A stretch of DNA of 34,812 nucleotides from Paraburkholderia sediminicola (lineage in GTDB: Bacteria; Pseudomonadota; Gammaproteobacteria; Burkholderiales; Burkholderiaceae): assembly GCF_902859805.1 (NCBI RefSeq), contig NZ_CADIKC010000024.1, positions 1 through 34,812 of the forward strand, written 5' to 3'. Position 1 is the first letter of the stretch. Each line of letters begins with the position of its first letter. The notes below the pieces were generated by a model. That model was not told the origin of the DNA, did not search any database, and worked only from the letters and a program-made list of their open reading frames with translations. The position numbers and the translations under genes were made by a program. Below are positions 33,131-34,812 of this stretch, one piece after another.

Positions 33131-34660
33131 TTGAACGCAATTCCGACGTCCCGTACGGGACAAGCCATTCCCGCCGCCAAACTGCTGATCGACGGCGAGT
33201 TCGTCGAGTCGGGCACCACCGAGTGGCGCGATATCGTGAACCCCGCCACGCAGGAGGTGCTCGCACGTGTGCCGTTCGCGACCAAAGAGGAAGTGGATGC
33301 CGCGATCCGATGCGCGCATGTTGCGTTCGCGACGTGGAAGAGGACCCCCGTCAGCGTGCGCGTTCGCATCATGCTGAAGTATCAGGCGCTTATCCGTGAA
33401 CACCTGCCGCGCATTGCGAAGACCCTGTCCGCGGAACAGGGCAAGACGCTGCCCGATGCCGAGGGCGACATCTTCCGCGGCCTGGAAGTGGTCGAGCATG
33501 CATGCTCGATCGGCACGCTGCAGCAGGGCGAATTCGCGGAGAACGTGGCGGGCAGCGTCGACACGTACACGTTGCGCCAGCCGATTGGCGTGTGCGCGGG
33601 CATCACGCCATTCAACTTTCCCGCGATGATTCCGCTGTGGATGTTCCCGATGGCGATCGTGTGCGGCAACACGTTCGTGCTGAAGCCGTCAGAGCAGGAT
33701 CCGTTGTCGACGATGCAACTGGTCGAACTGGCGCTCGAAGCCGGTGTGCCGAAGGGCGTGCTGAATGTCGTACACGGCGGCAAGGACGTGGTCGACGCGC
33801 TCTGCACGCACGATCTGGTGAAGGCGATTTCCTTCGTCGGCTCGACCGCAGTGGGCACGCACGTTTATCGCCTCGGCAGCGAACACGGCAAGCGCGTGCA
33901 ATCAATGATGGGCGCAAAGAATCACGCGGTGGTGCTGCCCGATGCGAATCGCGAGCAGACCTTGAATGCTCTCGCTGGCGCAGGGTTCGGCGCAGCGGGA
34001 CAACGTTGCATGGCGACGTCGGTGGTGGTGCTGGTGGGGGCGTCGAAGGACTGGCTGCCGGAACTCGTCGAGAAGGCGAAGACGCTGAAGGTGAACGCGG
34101 GCCATGAGCCGAAGACGGATATCGGGCCGGTTGTTTCGCGTGCTGCGAAGGCGCGGGTTCTTGGACTCATCGACGCGGGCGTGAAGGAAGGCGCGACGCT
34201 TGTGCTCGACGGCCGTGATGTGACCGTGCCGGGCTATGAAGATGGCAACTTCGTCGGCCCGACGATCTTCAGCGATGTCACGACGGAAATGGACATCTAC
34301 AGCACGGAGATCTTCGGCCCGGTGCTGTGCGTGATGACAGCGCCGACGCTCGACGATGCGATTGCACTCGTAAATAGCAATCCGTTTGGCAATGGTGTCG
34401 GTCTTTTCACACAGAGCGGCGCGGCAGCGCGCAAGTTCCAGAGCGAGATCGATATCGGGCAGGTCGGGATCAATATCCCCATTCCCGTGCCCGTGCCGTT
34501 CTTCAGCTTCACCGGTTCGCGCGGCTCGAAGCTCGGCGATCTCGGGCCGTACGGCAAGCAGGTCGTCCAGTTCTATACGCAGACGAAGACCATCACCGCG
34601 CGGTGGTTCGAAGACGGGACGGCGACTGGCCCGGTAAACACGACCATCCGTCTGGGTTGA
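33131..34660 (+). CDS. mmsA: CoA-acylating (methyl)malonate-semialdehyde dehydrogenase
   Basis: 509 residues. The start is TTG 33131, supported by GAGGAG 8-13 bases upstream; no better ATG is nearby. NAD-dependent aldehyde dehydrogenase superfamily, MmsA/IolA branch, which converts methylmalonate semialdehyde to propionyl-CoA or malonate semialdehyde to acetyl-CoA, using CoA and releasing CO2. Evidence: GITPFNFPAMIPLWMFPMAI (157-176, with N162), SFVGSTAVG, catalytic C293 in AGFGAAGQRCMATS, and the family-specific C-terminus PVPFFSFTGSRGSKLGDLGP with YGKQVVQFYTQTKTIT. It would finish degradation of a beta-amino acid or branched acid. In valine or inositol catabolism it sits with other genes not seen here. 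Confidence 0.94.
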   Translation: MNAIPTSRTGQAIPAAKLLIDGEFVESGTTEWRDIVNPATQEVLARVPFATKEEVDAAIRCAHVAFATWKRTPVSVRVRIMLKYQALIREHLPRIAKTLSAEQGKTLPDAEGDIFRGLEVVEHACSIGTLQQGEFAENVAGSVDTYTLRQPIGVCAGITPFNFPAMIPLWMFPMAIVCGNTFVLKPSEQDPLSTMQLVELALEAGVPKGVLNVVHGGKDVVDALCTHDLVKAISFVGSTAVGTHVYRLGSEHGKRVQSMMGAKNHAVVLPDANREQTLNALAGAGFGAAGQRCMATSVVVLVGASKDWLPELVEKAKTLKVNAGHEPKTDIGPVVSRAAKARVLGLIDAGVKEGATLVLDGRDVTVPGYEDGNFVGPTIFSDVTTEMDIYSTEIFGPVLCVMTAPTLDDAIALVNSNPFGNGVGLFTQSGAAARKFQSEIDIGQVGINIPIPVPVPFFSFTGSRGSKLGDLGPYGKQVVQFYTQTKTITARWFEDGTATGPVNTTIRLG

Positions 34661-34812
34661 GCCGGGGGTAGAGGCGATGAATACGGGATCGATCGAGTCT
34701 GCGGAGATTTTCAAGGTAGTTGTCGCCTCAACGTTTAGATTTCAGGCGGCCTTTCGCTCCTGGTTATCGCGCTGCGGAGTGCCTGCCAGGCTGTCGGTTC
34801 GATCCGGGTTCA
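34661..34812. other. Right edge, no gene seen
   Basis: The last 152 bases after the dehydrogenase stop carry no recognisable gene or strong hairpin. Confidence 0.4.

Noticed and set aside
34790..34812. GGTTCGATCC, reminiscent of a tRNA T-arm
   Set aside because: The upstream bases do not fold into a cloverleaf on either strand by eye.

Overview
The window is high-GC DNA with the gene style of the Burkholderiaceae (Paraburkholderia, Burkholderia or Caballeronia). Pointers are a Burkholderia-type trimeric porin, a tandem glycine riboswitch, a chemoreceptor ending in a WETF-type pentapeptide, and LysR-controlled catabolic operons with ABC import. The organism is inferred from gene style only.

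Bases 1 to about 10,800 are mostly decaying DNA. Intact genes there are an IS1182-type transposase (element about 1066-2688), a PhzF-family isomerase (3595-4380) and a methyl-accepting chemotaxis protein (7562-9274). Between them lie frameshifted or truncated remnants: GMC oxidoreductase, IS110 transposase, YheO/DauR-like regulator, a possible MFS transporter, tyrosine recombinase, FAD-linked oxidase, a second chemoreceptor colinear with the intact one, IS3 OrfA, group II intron reverse transcriptase and an IclR regulator.

Bases 10,877 to 34,660 are intact and look like a catabolic region. On the minus strand, a probable operon runs Rieske oxygenase, acyl-CoA ligase, M20 amidohydrolase, EamA transporter (19388 down to 14379). 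It is followed by a DadA-type flavoprotein under its own tandem glycine riboswitch, then a porin. On the plus strand are an arginase-fold protein with an altered metal motif, enoyl-CoA hydratase, thiolase, SDR dehydrogenase and a second enoyl-CoA hydratase; then a LysR regulator; then a four-gene polyamine-type ABC importer. A class III aminotransferase (minus) and a CoA-acylating (methyl)malonate-semialdehyde dehydrogenase close the window.

Taken together, the right side could import a cationic or amino compound, cleave C-N bonds (ureohydrolase-like, carbamoyl-type hydrolase, aminotransferase, D-amino acid dehydrogenase type), oxygenate it (Rieske), attach CoA and degrade the acid by beta-oxidation to acetyl-CoA and (methyl)malonate semialdehyde. 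The substrate is not evident. The pathway is inferred from gene content, not demonstrated.
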